Shown here piece after piece: positions 11,627 to 22,568 of a stretch of 64,000 nucleotides of DNA. Below the pieces are notes generated by a model that did not search any database, was not told where the DNA came from, and was given only the letters and a program-made list of their open reading frames with translations. Source of the DNA: Bacteroidota bacterium (GTDB lineage: Bacteria; Bacteroidota; Bacteroidia; Chitinophagales; JADIYW01). The stretch covers positions 1 to 64,000 of the forward strand of contig CAUJCO010000006.1 of assembly GCA_963169645.1 (NCBI GenBank), given 5' to 3'. Position numbers and translations under genes: made by a program. Every line of letters begins with the position of its first letter. The first letter of the stretch is position 1.

Positions 11627-11850
11627 TCATTCCCTTGTAAAAGGGAATTTCACTTTGCGGTTAGATTGAGATTCCCGCTTTCGCGGGAATGACATTCATC
11701 TTTGTTTTCTTTGTATTTACCTGTCATTCCCTTGTAAAAGGGAATCTCAACTTGCAATAGTTTGAGATTCCCACTTTCGTTGGAATGACATTCATCTTTG
11801 TTTTCTTTGTATTTACCTGTCATTCCCTTGTAAAAGGGAATCTTATTTAT
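11627..11850. repeat. REP-like palindrome array, second cluster
   Basis: ATTCCCGCTTTCGCGGGAAT, ATTCCCACTTTCGTTGGAAT and several ATTCCCTTGTAAAAGGGAAT units with shared spacer ctttgttttctttgtatttacc. Confidence 0.85.
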
Positions 11851-11909
11851 CTTTGTTTTTTCTTTGCGTAAAAACTCTGTGTTCTTTGCGGTTAAATAAT
11901 TCAAAAAAA

Positions 11910-11933
11910 ATGGTCGGTGAAACCACCGACCAT
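11910..11933 (-). terminator. Terminator downstream of dnaK
   Basis: TGGTCGGTG-aaac-CACCGACCA hairpin; T tract on the minus strand. Confidence 0.8.
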
Positions 11934-11998
11934 TAAAATTATTGACGAAGATATTTAACGCTCAACTCTCACATCTACAATTCTCACTTCTCCAAAAT

Positions 11999-13897
11999 CT
12001 ATTTTACTTCTTCCACTACTTCAGCATCTTGTACGTCGTCTGTTGTGTTGTTGCTGTTGGTATCTGCACCACTTTCTTGTTGTGCACCACCTTGTTGCGT
12101 AGCGTTATACATATCTTGAGAAGCAGCTTGCCATGCATTGTTTAAGGCTGCTAAGGCTGCGTCTATCGCTGTAATATCTTGTGCTTTATGTGCTTCTTTT
12201 AAAGTAGTAATAGCACTTTCAATTGCACCTTTTTTGTCAGCAGGCAATTTGTCGCCAAATTCTTTCAACTGTTTTTCGCTTTGGAAAATCAAGTTGTCGG
12301 CTTCATTCAATTTATCTACTTTTTCGCGTGCTTCTTTATCGGCAGCTTCATTTGCTTTTGCCTCAGCCTTCATCTTTTCAATTTCTTCTTTGCTTAAGCC
12401 GGTTGAAGCTGTGATACGGATATTTTGTTCTTTTCCGGTTCCTTTATCTTTTGCTGTAACACTCAAAATTCCATTCGCATCGATATCAAAAATTACTTCG
12501 ATTTGTGGAACGCCTCTTGGGGCTGGTGGAATACCATCTAAGTGGAAACGTCCAATTGATTTATTGTCTTTCGCCATCGGACGTTCGCCTTGTAATACAT
12601 TCAATTCAACAGATGGTTGATTGTCTGCAGCGGTAGAGAACGTTTCTGATTTTTTTGTTGGTATAGTTGTGTTTGCTTCAATTAATTTTGTAAACACGCC
12701 ACCGTATGTTTCAATACCTAAAGAAAGAGGTGTTACGTCTAATAATAATACATCTTTTACGTCGCCTGTTAACACGCCACCTTGAATGGCCGCACCAATT
12801 GCTACTACTTCATCCGGATTAACACCTTTAGATGGTTTTTTACCAAAGAATTTTTCTACTGTTTCTTGAATTTTTGGAATACGAGTAGAACCACCTACTA
12901 ATATTACTTCATCAATTTGTCCTGCAGAAATTCCGGCATCTTTCAATGCTTTTCTGCAAGGTTCCAATGTGCGTTCTACTAACGATTCTGTTAATTGATC
13001 AAATTTAGAACGAGTTAATTTTTTTACTAAATGTTTTGGAACGCCATCTACTGCTGTAATATAAGGTAAGTTTACTTCTGTTTCTGTCGAAGATGATAAT
13101 TCGATTTTTGCTTTTTCCGCAGCTTCTTTCAAACGTTGTAATGCCATTGGGTCTTTGCGTAAATCGATTCTTTCTTCGTTTTGGAATTCTGATGCCAACC
13201 AATCAATAATTTCTTGGTCGAAATCATCACCACCTAAGTGTACATCACCATTGGTAGATTTTACTTCAAATACACCATCACCTAATTCTAATACAGAAAC
13301 ATCGAATGTACCACCACCTAAGTCGTACACGGCAATTTTCATATCTTTTCCGCCTTTATCTAAGCCGTAGGCTAATGCTGCTGCTGTCGGCTCATTGATG
13401 ATACGTTTCACATCCAAACCAGCAATTAAACCGGCTTCTTTGGTTGCTTGACGCTCAGAGTCGTTAAAATATGCCGGCACCGTGATAACCGCTTCAGTTA
13501 CTGTTTGTCCCAAATAATCTTCTGCCATTTTTTTGCATTTTTGCAAAACAATTGCCGAAATTTCTTGTGGTGTGTACAATCTGTCATGTAAGCGAACACG
13601 AACAGTGTCGTTGTCACCTTTTTCTACTTTGTACGATACATATTTTTGTTCTTTATCAGTATCGCTGAAATGTTTACCCATAAAACGTTTAATGGATGAA
13701 ACCGTGTTTGTTGGGTTGGTGATTGCCTGACGTTTAGCAGGTGCACCTACTTTGCGTTCGCCGTTTTCTAAAAAACCTACAATAGAAGGTAAGGTGCGTT
13801 GTCCTTCATCTGTTGTAATTACTACCGGCTCGTTTCCTTCCATAACGGATACGCAAGAGTTGGTAGTTCCTAAGTCAATTCCTATTATTTTTCCCAT
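11999..13897 (-). CDS. dnaK: Molecular chaperone DnaK
   Basis: [38 protein letters not shown]; 632 aa full length. Confidence 0.99.
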   Translation of the reverse strand: MGKIIGIDLGTTNSCVSVMEGNEPVVITTDEGQRTLPSIVGFLENGERKVGAPAKRQAITNPTNTVSSIKRFMGKHFSDTDKEQKYVSYKVEKGDNDTVRVRLHDRLYTPQEISAIVLQKCKKMAEDYLGQTVTEAVITVPAYFNDSERQATKEAGLIAGLDVKRIINEPTAAALAYGLDKGGKDMKIAVYDLGGGTFDVSVLELGDGVFEVKSTNGDVHLGGDDFDQEIIDWLASEFQNEERIDLRKDPMALQRLKEAAEKAKIELSSSTETEVNLPYITAVDGVPKHLVKKLTRSKFDQLTESLVERTLEPCRKALKDAGISAGQIDEVILVGGSTRIPKIQETVEKFFGKKPSKGVNPDEVVAIGAAIQGGVLTGDVKDVLLLDVTPLSLGIETYGGVFTKLIEANTTIPTKKSETFSTAADNQPSVELNVLQGERPMAKDNKSIGRFHLDGIPPAPRGVPQIEVIFDIDANGILSVTAKDKGTGKEQNIRITASTGLSKEEIEKMKAEAKANEAADKEAREKVDKLNEADNLIFQSEKQLKEFGDKLPADKKGAIESAITTLKEAHKAQDITAIDAALAALNNAWQAASQDMYNATQQGGAQQESGADTNSNNTTDDVQDAEVVEEVK

Positions 13898-14004
13898 AAT
13901 TATTATTTTATAAGTTGTTTCTATGGGAATGTCAAGTATTATGCCAATGCCAAATGATATGACAAAATGACAATTAGGTGAATGTGAAAAATAGCATTAG
14001 ATGG

Positions 14005-14598
14005 CTACTTGCAAATCACTATTTTTTTGGTTTCAAAAAAATCTTCTTCAAAAAAATCTTTTATATCGATGATTTGTAGATTTCGTTTAATGCCGGATAA
14101 TTCATCTTTTAAATCACCACCTTTAAAGGCAATAATTTTTTTGGGATGTTTGTTTTTGCTCCAATGAATTACGTCATTCATTTTTGCCACTGCTCGTGTT
14201 ACAATATAATCTACATTTTGTTGGATGGTTTCAGCGCGTGCCACTCTTGCGTCTACATTTTGCAATCCGATAGCTTGGGCTACTTCTTTTACGACAGTAA
14301 TTTTTTTTGCAATTGAATCGGATAAAATAAATTGAGTTTCCGGAAAAAAAATGGCTAATGGAATTCCAGGAAATCCACCGCCGGTGCCAATGTCTAAAAC
14401 AGTTTCATCTTTTTCAAACGTTTTTACTTTTGCTATAGCTAAGGAGTGTAAAACATGATGTACATAAAAGTTATCCATGTCTTTTCTTGAAATCACATTT
14501 ATCTTTTCATTCCATGATGTATAAAGTGATTTCAATGCCTCCAATTGTGAAAGTTGTTGTGCATTTAAAGATGGAAAATAAGATAGTATTATTTGCAT
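14005..14598 (-). CDS. rsmG: 16S rRNA (guanine(527)-N7)-methyltransferase RsmG
   Basis: NEKINVISRKDMDNFYVHHVLHSLAI; VLDIGTGGGFPGIPLAIFFPE; VTRAVAKM. Confidence 0.93.
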   Translation of the reverse strand: MQIILSYFPSLNAQQLSQLEALKSLYTSWNEKINVISRKDMDNFYVHHVLHSLAIAKVKTFEKDETVLDIGTGGGFPGIPLAIFFPETQFILSDSIAKKITVVKEVAQAIGLQNVDARVARAETIQQNVDYIVTRAVAKMNDVIHWSKNKHPKKIIAFKGGDLKDELSGIKRNLQIIDIKDFFEEDFFETKKIVICK

Positions 14599-14615
14599 AA
14601 ATGGCAGCTTAAAAT

Positions 14616-15791
14616 TTAATTTGTATAAGTGAGTGCTTTATAATTTTTAGAAATAAAATCTTGGTAGCATTTTATTAATTCTGTTTTAGAACGTTCTACC
14701 ATTTCAAAAGTAGTTGGAAATAAAGTAGGTTGGTTTCCAAGTTTATTTAAGGTTGTTTGGCTTAATGCATTTTTGTCGCCATTGTATTGAAAATAGGAAT
14801 ATTGAAAGTCAGCATTTCCAATGCATTTTTGACTTTTAATATAATCATTTTGTTGAGCATCATAAATTGTTACATCACCAAAAACTTGTGCCGTTTTACT
14901 CATTCTTGTTTCGCGTACCTGACACGTAATTTTTTTATATTTTGGTATTTTGATATCGTTGCCTAAGGAGTCTTTTTTTACATTACCTCTTTCATCTAAT
15001 ACATATTGCCATCCATCCGAAATGGTTTTCTCTTCGGTTGTATTATACTCTTTCAAAACATCGGGTGAAACTTTTATATCGTATAAATTTAATTGTACAA
15101 CATAATCATATTTAATGTCATCTAATTTTCTGTAATTAATGTGTAACCAGTTATTTTGTTGCGTCATTTTTACATTATCTAAAATACTTTGTTCAAAAGC
15201 TGGTGGCAACATTAAATACGGGTTCTTATCTACAACAAGCAATACATAATTTTTTCCTTTTTGCTGCGCTTGATCTATCAATTCATTGACATCTTTATAA
15301 TTAATATAAAATTTTTTAGAAGCAATAAAATAATCAACGGATTGACGGATAGAATTTTTATTTCCCGAGTTTAATAATTTCAATCCTTGGTCGTAATAAT
15401 ATTGTGCAGAATTTTGTCGTGATTCTTCTAATGCTGCCGATAAATCAAACAACTCAATACTTGCTTCTTCATTTCTGCTGTTAAGTATCGGCCATATTTT
15501 TATAATGCTATTTTGTCGGTTATTTATGCGTGTATATACATCAAAAATTTGTTCCCAACGTTCACCGTTATTAATGGACTTTAAACTTACGATTTGTTTT
15601 TTATCGTTTTCTAAAACGAGTTGATAGGCTTTTTCGAAAAGGGCAATATCTTCATCACTAATTTTCTTGTTTTGTTTTTTCTGAATGAAAATGCTAACTA
15701 CTTTTTCGTAATCATTTTTTTCAAAATTATTTTTAATACTTTGACAGGATAAGATAGAAATTAGAATAAAGAAAAAATAAAAATATTTCAT
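14616..15791 (-). CDS. Putative lipoprotein of unknown function
   Basis: Lipobox-like MKYFYFFFILISILSCQS; no recognised domain. Confidence 0.6.
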   Translation of the reverse strand: MKYFYFFFILISILSCQSIKNNFEKNDYEKVVSIFIQKKQNKKISDEDIALFEKAYQLVLENDKKQIVSLKSINNGERWEQIFDVYTRINNRQNSIIKIWPILNSRNEEASIELFDLSAALEESRQNSAQYYYDQGLKLLNSGNKNSIRQSVDYFIASKKFYINYKDVNELIDQAQQKGKNYVLLVVDKNPYLMLPPAFEQSILDNVKMTQQNNWLHINYRKLDDIKYDYVVQLNLYDIKVSPDVLKEYNTTEEKTISDGWQYVLDERGNVKKDSLGNDIKIPKYKKITCQVRETRMSKTAQVFGDVTIYDAQQNDYIKSQKCIGNADFQYSYFQYNGDKNALSQTTLNKLGNQPTLFPTTFEMVERSKTELIKCYQDFISKNYKALTYTN

Positions 15792-16067
15792 AAATACTTG
15801 AGTTTATATAAGCTATTTTATACTGAATTAAATCTGTATAAAAAATTGTACCAAAATTATTAATTAGTTTGGACTTCGCATGTTTTTTGAAAAAAGTTCC
15901 ACATTTAGCGTTATAATTTCTAAAAAGATGTTAATAGATTATTAAATTCTAATTTAGTTACCGTAATTTAGGAATATTGCATCTTGATTATCAACTTTAT
16001 ACAAGTTATTTGTACTCATTCCAAATAGTGAATTTTCCACATTTTATGGTATTTAATTACTGAATGT

Positions 16068-16075
16068 TATATTTG
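16068..16075 (+). promoter_or_regulatory. Putative -7 element of the act/cox operon
   Basis: TATATTTG (TAnnTTTG) 25 nt upstream of ATG 16100; supports 16100 rather than 16064 as the actA start. Confidence 0.5.
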
Positions 16076-16099
16076 CAACCGAGAAAAATTAATCAAATA

Positions 16100-17377
16100 A
16101 TGCATTCTTGTAATCCAATCAGAAAAATCCTCAGTTTAATAGCACTTGTTTTATTACTTACAGTTACTTCAAACTCGGTATATGCCGGTTTTGCAGTGCC
16201 GGATGTTGCAGCAGGTGATGCAGCAGGTATCCAAAACGTAGGCGAAGGTAAAGCACTTTTTAAAGCGAACTGTGCAGCTTGCCATGCTATTGATAAAAAA
16301 GTAGTAGGACCGGCTCTTGGCGGTATTTGGGATAAATGGGAAAATGAAGCTAAGTTAACAGATTGGATTCATAATCCATCTAAATTCTTAGAATCCGGTG
16401 ACCCATATGCTCAAGTATTAAAAAGTAATGACATTGAGTCTCCGATGACTCCTTTCCCGCAATTAACTACGGATCAAATAAACGATATCTTAGTATATCT
16501 TAAAAACCCAAATGCAGGTGAAGCTGCAGCACCAGCCGCTGCTACTGCTACTACAGCAGGTGCAAGCGATGAAGGTAGCTCTAATTGGTATTTGTGGGCA
16601 TTAATCATTTTCTTGTTAACGTTAGCCGGTTTATTATGGAGCGTAACAAGCAAATTAGATAAAGTTGTAAGAGAAAAAGAAGGAGAAGTTGTAGAAGATG
16701 TGCCTTTAAGCAAAAAAATATTCAATAAGAACACCTTACTTGTATTGTTATTAATAGGTTCTATCTTATTAGTGGTGAATATTTTTGGTGGTGCTATTGA
16801 TTTAGGTCGTTCTCAAGGATATGCACCGGATCAGCCGATACGTTTCTCACACGCATTACACGTAGGCCAAAACCAAATCGAATGTCAGTATTGCCACGTA
16901 GGTGTTGAAAAAAGCCGCCATGCAAGCATTCCGGGAACACAAATTTGTATGAACTGCCATAAATATGTACAAGAAGGTCCAAAATATGGCAAAGACGAAA
17001 TCGCAAAAATTTACGAATATTCAGGATGGGATCCGGATAAAAGTAAATTTGTACGCGAGCCTAAAAATATAGAATGGGTAAAAATTCACAATTTACCGGA
17101 TCATGTATATTTCAATCACTCACAACACGTAAAAGTAGGTGGTATTAAATGCCAAACTTGCCATGGTAAAGTGGAAGAGTATGAAGTGATGAAACAATTC
17201 GCACCATTATCAATGGGCTGGTGTATCAACTGCCACCGTCAAACAGAAGTGAAATTTGCTGAAAACAAATACTATTCAGTATTTCAAAAATACCAAGACG
17301 AGTTGAAAAAAGGCACAAAATCTAAAATTACTGTAGAAGATATCGGTGGTACGGATTGTCAAAAATGCCACTATTAA
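16100..17377 (+). CDS. actA: Alternative complex III subunit A, multiheme cytochrome c (N-terminal monoheme + TM + pentaheme)
   Basis: Six CxxCH motifs (CAACH, CQYCH, CMNCH, CQTCH, CINCH, CQKCH); followed by actB-F. Start moved to in-frame MHSCNPIRK. Confidence 0.9.
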   Translation: MHSCNPIRKILSLIALVLLLTVTSNSVYAGFAVPDVAAGDAAGIQNVGEGKALFKANCAACHAIDKKVVGPALGGIWDKWENEAKLTDWIHNPSKFLESGDPYAQVLKSNDIESPMTPFPQLTTDQINDILVYLKNPNAGEAAAPAAATATTAGASDEGSSNWYLWALIIFLLTLAGLLWSVTSKLDKVVREKEGEVVEDVPLSKKIFNKNTLLVLLLIGSILLVVNIFGGAIDLGRSQGYAPDQPIRFSHALHVGQNQIECQYCHVGVEKSRHASIPGTQICMNCHKYVQEGPKYGKDEIAKIYEYSGWDPDKSKFVREPKNIEWVKIHNLPDHVYFNHSQHVKVGGIKCQTCHGKVEEYEVMKQFAPLSMGWCINCHRQTEVKFAENKYYSVFQKYQDELKKGTKSKITVEDIGGTDCQKCHY

Positions 17378-17414
17378 TCGATAAATAATTAAAGAACTCT
17401 ATCAATATATACTA

Positions 17415-20400
17415 ATGAGTAATAAAAAATATTGGACGAGCTTGGGTGAGTTATATGAAACTCCTCAATACAAAGAGCAAGCTGCGAAAGAATTTAATTC
17501 TGTGGAAGAAACAGAAGCAGATGATAATGGAACGAGCCGTCGTGACTTCTTAAAAGTGATGGGCTTTAGTGTATCTGCTGCTGCGATTGCTTCCGCTTGT
17601 AAAATTCCAACACACAAAGCAATTCCTTATACCATTGATTTAAGAAAACAAGTTCCGGAAGTAATGCCAGGTGTTGCAGATTATTTTGCATCTACTTTTA
17701 CAGATGGTAGTGATTTTGTGAATGTGTTAGTGAAAACACGTGAAGGTCGTCCTATTAAGTTAGAGCCTAATACAGAATCTCCGTTTGGTGGTGCAACGGC
17801 ACATTCAGAAGCATCTGTTTTAAGTTTGTACGATACCAATAGATTAGCAGTTCCGACGAATAAAAATAAAAAATCAACTTGGAAATCAGTAGATGCTGAA
17901 ATCATAAGTAAATTAAATACAATTGCGGCAAGTGGTGGCAAAATTGCTTTAGTTACCGGAACAGTAACTTCTGTTATTACTAAAAAAGCAATCGAGAAAT
18001 TTGTAGCAAAATATCCAACTACGAATGTAGTAGCTTATGATGCAGTTTCGTATTATGCTGTTCGCAAAGCAAATCAAATCTCGTTAGGTTCATCCGTTAT
18101 TCCAATGATACATTACGATAAAGCGGATGTAATTGTTGGTTTTAATGCAGATTTTATCGGAACAGGTGTTGCGGCACTTTCTAACTCTAAAAAATATGTA
18201 GCGAATAGAGTGCCATCTAAAGAGAATCCAAAAATGTCTCGTCATCATCAGTTCCAATCCAATGTAACTATTACGGGTGCGAATGCTGATTATCGATATC
18301 CAATTACACCATCTGAAGAAAAACAAGCTTTAATCAATCTTTTTGCAGAAATTGGTGGAAGCATTTCAGGTGTAAAACCATTAAGTGGTAAAGATGCTAA
18401 TGATGGCATTAAAAAAGTAGGAAAGGAGTTGTTGGCTGCTAAAGGAAAATCGGTGGTTGTTTCTGATTCTAATGATTTAGAAATCCAACTTTTAGTGAAT
18501 GCTATCAATGGAACTTTAGGAAACTATGGAACAGTAATTGATACAGCAAATGCCTATAACTTCAAATCAGGTAATGATGAAGCATTAGCTACTTTAGCTA
18601 CGGATTTAAAAGCAGGTTCTTATAAAGCAGTTATATTCTTAAACTCTAATCCGGTTTATAATACAATCTATTCAGATGTATTTAAAGATGCGATTAAGAA
18701 AGCAGAATTATCTATTTCTACCGCTGATAGAACAGACGAAACAGCTCAATTCTGTCAATATGTTTGCCCGGATTCAAATTACTTAGAATCTTGGGATATT
18801 ATTTCTCCATTTGCTAATTTCTATGGATTTGTTCAACCGGCAATTGTTCCATTATTTGAAACACGTCAGGCTGCAGCTTCTTTATTAAATTGGTCTGGAG
18901 ATACAACAGATATCGCACAAGTAGTACAAGCAGAAGTTGCTTCTATTACAGGTACGAATTATCAAGCGGCTGTGCAAACAGGCTTCTTCGGTCAACCGGC
19001 TGCTCCATCGGCTTCATCTCCAAATGTAAGTGCTGCTATTGCTGCCATTAAACCGGTTGCTGGAGCAACTAAAGGAATGGAAGTTGTATTCTACGAAAAA
19101 TCCGGTGTTGGTGATGGTAGTTTTGCTAACAATCCTTTCTTACAAGAAATGCCGGATCCTTTAACAAAAGTAACATGGGACAACTATGTTTGTGTTCCTT
19201 ATTCTTTTGCTAAAGAAAAAGGTATTGATGCTCAGCCGGCAGAAAAAAATGTACCAATCGCAAAAGTAACAATCAACGGTAAATCTGTTGAATTACCAGT
19301 TGTAGTACAATTTGGTCAAGCGTTGAATACTTTAGCAATTGCTGTAGGTTATGGTCGTGAAAAATCTGGACCAGCAGGCGATGCAGTAGGTAAAAATATG
19401 TATCCGTTCTTAACTTCTAATAATGGCGTTACTTCGTATTCTACAAGTGGAGCTACATTTGAATTAACCGGAAAATCATACCAATTAGGTTTAAATCAAA
19501 CATACCATACTTTGATGGAAGACAATGCACTTCCATTGCGTTCAAAAAGGTATAGAGGTTCTATCGTTAAAGAAACGACATTGACGGATTATACTAAAAA
19601 TGAGAAATCCGGTAATGAAGATAGAGAACATATCAAAGAACATTTTAGCCATTCATTATACGATGCGTACAAACCACATGACTACAAACAAGGTCATCAC
19701 TGGGGTATGGTAGTTGATTTGAATGCTTGTATTGGTTGCGGAGCTTGTGTTGTAGCTTGTAGTATAGAAAATAACGTACCGGTTGTTGGAAGAAGACAAG
19801 TATATCGTTCTCAAGAGATGCATTGGTTACGAATCGATAGATATTACAATGGTAACCCGGATAATCCGGATGTTGCTTTCCAACCAATGATGTGTCAACA
19901 TTGTAACAATGCACCGTGTGAAAACGTTTGTCCGGTAAATGCAACCAACCACAGTTCTGAAGGTTTAAACCAAATGGCTTATAACAGATGTATAGGTACA
20001 AGATATTGTGCAAACAACTGTCCGTATAAAGTACGTCGTTTCAACTGGTTAGATTACCAAGCAGCAGATAGCTTCGGTAAAGTAAACGATGGTAAAATGG
20101 CATTCATTGACAACGAAGCACAATCTTACATGTTTGAAGATTTAACTAGAATGGTATTAAATCCGGATGTAGTTACACGTTCTCGTGGTGTTATCGAAAA
20201 ATGTTCTTTCTGCGTACAACGTATCCAAGAAGGTAAATTAAGTGCTAAAAAAGCAGGACGTCCTTTACAAGATGGAGAAGTTAAAACAGCATGTCAAACA
20301 GCATGTTCTACCAACGCTATCATCTTTGGTGACCAAAATAATAAAGAAAGTGTTGTTGCTAAAACGTTTGAAACAAGCGGAAGAAACTACTTTGTTTTGG

Positions 20401-20501
20401 AAGAACAACATTTCTTACCGGCAGTTGGCTATCAAGTAAAAGTTAGAAATAAAGACGAACAACCGGCAAGATATTTTATTTACAAACCGGATGAAGCATA
20501 A
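17415..20501 (+). CDS. actB: Alternative complex III subunit B, molybdopterin-like/iron-sulfur protein
   Basis: TAT-like SRRDFLKVMGFSVSAAAIASAC; ferredoxin motifs CIGCGACVVACSIENNVPVVG, CQHCNNAPCENVCPVNAT, CIGTRYCANNCPYKVRRFNW. Confidence 0.95.
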   Translation: MSNKKYWTSLGELYETPQYKEQAAKEFNSVEETEADDNGTSRRDFLKVMGFSVSAAAIASACKIPTHKAIPYTIDLRKQVPEVMPGVADYFASTFTDGSDFVNVLVKTREGRPIKLEPNTESPFGGATAHSEASVLSLYDTNRLAVPTNKNKKSTWKSVDAEIISKLNTIAASGGKIALVTGTVTSVITKKAIEKFVAKYPTTNVVAYDAVSYYAVRKANQISLGSSVIPMIHYDKADVIVGFNADFIGTGVAALSNSKKYVANRVPSKENPKMSRHHQFQSNVTITGANADYRYPITPSEEKQALINLFAEIGGSISGVKPLSGKDANDGIKKVGKELLAAKGKSVVVSDSNDLEIQLLVNAINGTLGNYGTVIDTANAYNFKSGNDEALATLATDLKAGSYKAVIFLNSNPVYNTIYSDVFKDAIKKAELSISTADRTDETAQFCQYVCPDSNYLESWDIISPFANFYGFVQPAIVPLFETRQAAASLLNWSGDTTDIAQVVQAEVASITGTNYQAAVQTGFFGQPAAPSASSPNVSAAIAAIKPVAGATKGMEVVFYEKSGVGDGSFANNPFLQEMPDPLTKVTWDNYVCVPYSFAKEKGIDAQPAEKNVPIAKVTINGKSVELPVVVQFGQALNTLAIAVGYGREKSGPAGDAVGKNMYPFLTSNNGVTSYSTSGATFELTGKSYQLGLNQTYHTLMEDNALPLRSKRYRGSIVKETTLTDYTKNEKSGNEDREHIKEHFSHSLYDAYKPHDYKQGHHWGMVVDLNACIGCGACVVACSIENNVPVVGRRQVYRSQEMHWLRIDRYYNGNPDNPDVAFQPMMCQHCNNAPCENVCPVNATNHSSEGLNQMAYNRCIGTRYCANNCPYKVRRFNWLDYQAADSFGKVNDGKMAFIDNEAQSYMFEDLTRMVLNPDVVTRSRGVIEKCSFCVQRIQEGKLSAKKAGRPLQDGEVKTACQTACSTNAIIFGDQNNKESVVAKTFETSGRNYFVLEEQHFLPAVGYQVKVRNKDEQPARYFIYKPDEA

Positions 20502-20545
20502 TAGAAATTAATTAAAAAATATTAAAAGTAGTAAAGCAAGGTATA

Positions 20546-21985
20546 ATGGCAAGTCATTTCGAATCACCACTACGCGAACCGTTAATAAACGGGAATAAGA
20601 CCTATAAAGATATTACACGAGATATCGTCGCACCTACTACAGGTAAAATACAACCTAAATGGGCATTTTGGACAGCTATCTCAGCTGCGTTTGCCGGACT
20701 ATTTGTATTCTGTATCGTATGGGAAGTTATCTTTGGCATCGGTACTTGGGGTGCCAATAAAACAGTTGGTTGGGCATGGGATATCACGAACTTCGTTTGG
20801 TGGATTGGTATCGGCCACGCCGGAACGCTTATTTCTGCAATCTTATTATTATTTCGTCAAAAATGGCGTACAGGTGTAAACCGTGCCGCAGAAGCGATGA
20901 CTATCTTCGCTGTAGTGTGTGCCGGTCAGTTTCCTATTTTCCACATGGGTCGTGTTTGGGATGCATTTTTTATCTTCCCTTATCCAAATACAAGAGGTCC
21001 ACTTTGGGTGAACTTCACATCACCATTGTTATGGGACGTATTTGCAATTTCTACTTATTTCACCGTATCATTATTATTTTGGTACACAGGTTTAGTTCCG
21101 GATTTCGCTACCATGCGCGACCAGTCTAAAACTCCTGGAAGATGGAAGTTCTATAATTTCTTAAGTTTCGGTTGGATTGGTACCGCTAAACATTGGGAGC
21201 GTTGGGAATCATTGTCATTGATTTTAGCTGGTTTATCAACTCCATTAGTATTATCCGTACACACTATCGTATCATTTGACTTTGCAACCTCTGTTGTTCC
21301 GGGTTGGCATACAACAATCATGCCTCCATATTTCGTTGCCGGTGCGGTATTCTCCGGTTTTGCTATGGTATTAACCTTGATGATTGTGGCTCGTCATATT
21401 ATGAATCTACAAGATTATATTACGTTAGCACACATCGAGTCTATGAATAAAATTATGTTGTTAACAGGTACTATTGTAGGTATAGCTTATTTAACAGAGT
21501 TATTTGTAGCATGGTATTCCGGTAGTATTTATGAGTCGTATGCATTTGCCAATAGAGCTTCCGGTCCGTATTGGTGGGCTTATTGGTCAATGATGTTCTG
21601 CAACTTAGTATCTCCACAAGTATTTTGGTTCAGAAAATTAAGAAGAAATATCGCTGTTACATTCTTCATGTCTATCTTAATCAATATAGGTATGTGGTTT
21701 GAGCGTTTCGTAATTATCGTAATTTCATTACATAGAGATTATTTACCATCAAGTTGGTTGTATTACTCTCCAACATGGGTGGAGATTGGTATTTTCGTTG
21801 GAACCGGTGGTTTATTTATGACATTGTTCTTGATGTTCTGTCGATTCTTCCCTGCCATTGCCATTGCAGAGGTGAAATCTATCTTGAAAGTGTCTGGTGA
21901 TCAATATAGACAAAAACAATTAGACGAAGTTTCTAGCATGGAAGTTTACAAAGAAACAACTGTAACAAAAGGAGCTTGGGATTAA
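20546..21985 (+). CDS. actC: Alternative complex III subunit C, NrfD-like quinol-interacting membrane protein
   Basis: Ten-TM NrfD family: WGIGHAGTLISAILLLFRQKWRTGVNRAAEAMT; operon position. Confidence 0.93.
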   Translation: MASHFESPLREPLINGNKTYKDITRDIVAPTTGKIQPKWAFWTAISAAFAGLFVFCIVWEVIFGIGTWGANKTVGWAWDITNFVWWIGIGHAGTLISAILLLFRQKWRTGVNRAAEAMTIFAVVCAGQFPIFHMGRVWDAFFIFPYPNTRGPLWVNFTSPLLWDVFAISTYFTVSLLFWYTGLVPDFATMRDQSKTPGRWKFYNFLSFGWIGTAKHWERWESLSLILAGLSTPLVLSVHTIVSFDFATSVVPGWHTTIMPPYFVAGAVFSGFAMVLTLMIVARHIMNLQDYITLAHIESMNKIMLLTGTIVGIAYLTELFVAWYSGSIYESYAFANRASGPYWWAYWSMMFCNLVSPQVFWFRKLRRNIAVTFFMSILINIGMWFERFVIIVISLHRDYLPSSWLYYSPTWVEIGIFVGTGGLFMTLFLMFCRFFPAIAIAEVKSILKVSGDQYRQKQLDEVSSMEVYKETTVTKGAWD

Positions 21986-22031
21986 TAAATAAATTTAAAT
22001 AAAGTATTCACATCTACTTTAACAAAAGAAT

Positions 22032-22562
22032 ATGAGCGACACAAAAAAATACTTAGTAGGAATATTTGATGATGACGATGTTCTATTACATGCCGTAAAA
22101 GATATTCGTAAATCAGGATATGAAATTACGGATGCTTATACACCATTTCCGGTACATGGATTAGAACACGCTTTAGGTTTAGAACCTACACGAATCCATG
22201 CAGCAGGTTTCATTTTTGGTGCTACCGGTTTTACAGTGGCATTAAGTATGATAACTTTTATCAACTTATTCAACTATCCAACTGATTTTGGTGGTAAACC
22301 TTATTGGGGTTTGTTGGCATATGTTCCAATTACGTTTGAACACACAGTTTTGTTTTCTGCCATTGGTATGACCGTTTCATTCTACTATTTATGCAAACTA
22401 TGGCCGGGAAAAACTCCTAAAATTATTGATGAAAGAACAACAGATCATTTGTTTGCATTAACATTCGAATTAGATAGCACTAAAGACGCTAATTATGTAA
22501 ATACTGTTTCTGAGTTATTGAAAAAAGAAGGAGCAATTGAAGTTTATCAAAAAGAAGTATAA
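22032..22562 (+). CDS. actD: Alternative complex III subunit D (DUF3341)
   Basis: YLVGIFDDDDVLLHAVKDIRKSGYEITDAYTPFPVHGLEHALGL; operon position. Confidence 0.92.
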   Translation: MSDTKKYLVGIFDDDDVLLHAVKDIRKSGYEITDAYTPFPVHGLEHALGLEPTRIHAAGFIFGATGFTVALSMITFINLFNYPTDFGGKPYWGLLAYVPITFEHTVLFSAIGMTVSFYYLCKLWPGKTPKIIDERTTDHLFALTFELDSTKDANYVNTVSELLKKEGAIEVYQKEV

Positions 22563-22568
22563 TTTACC

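Noticed and set aside
11650-11904. 84-aa minus-strand ORF
   Set aside because: Same REP-array translation as above.
12138-12620. 160-aa ORF antisense to dnaK (and other long antisense ORFs in groEL, actB, LytS)
   Set aside because: Mirror-frame ORFs caused by codon composition of strongly conserved genes on the opposite strand.
16064-16099. Upstream extension of ActA (MLYLQPRKINQI)
   Set aside because: Overlaps the putative -7 promoter element; the signal-peptide start at 16100 is more plausible.
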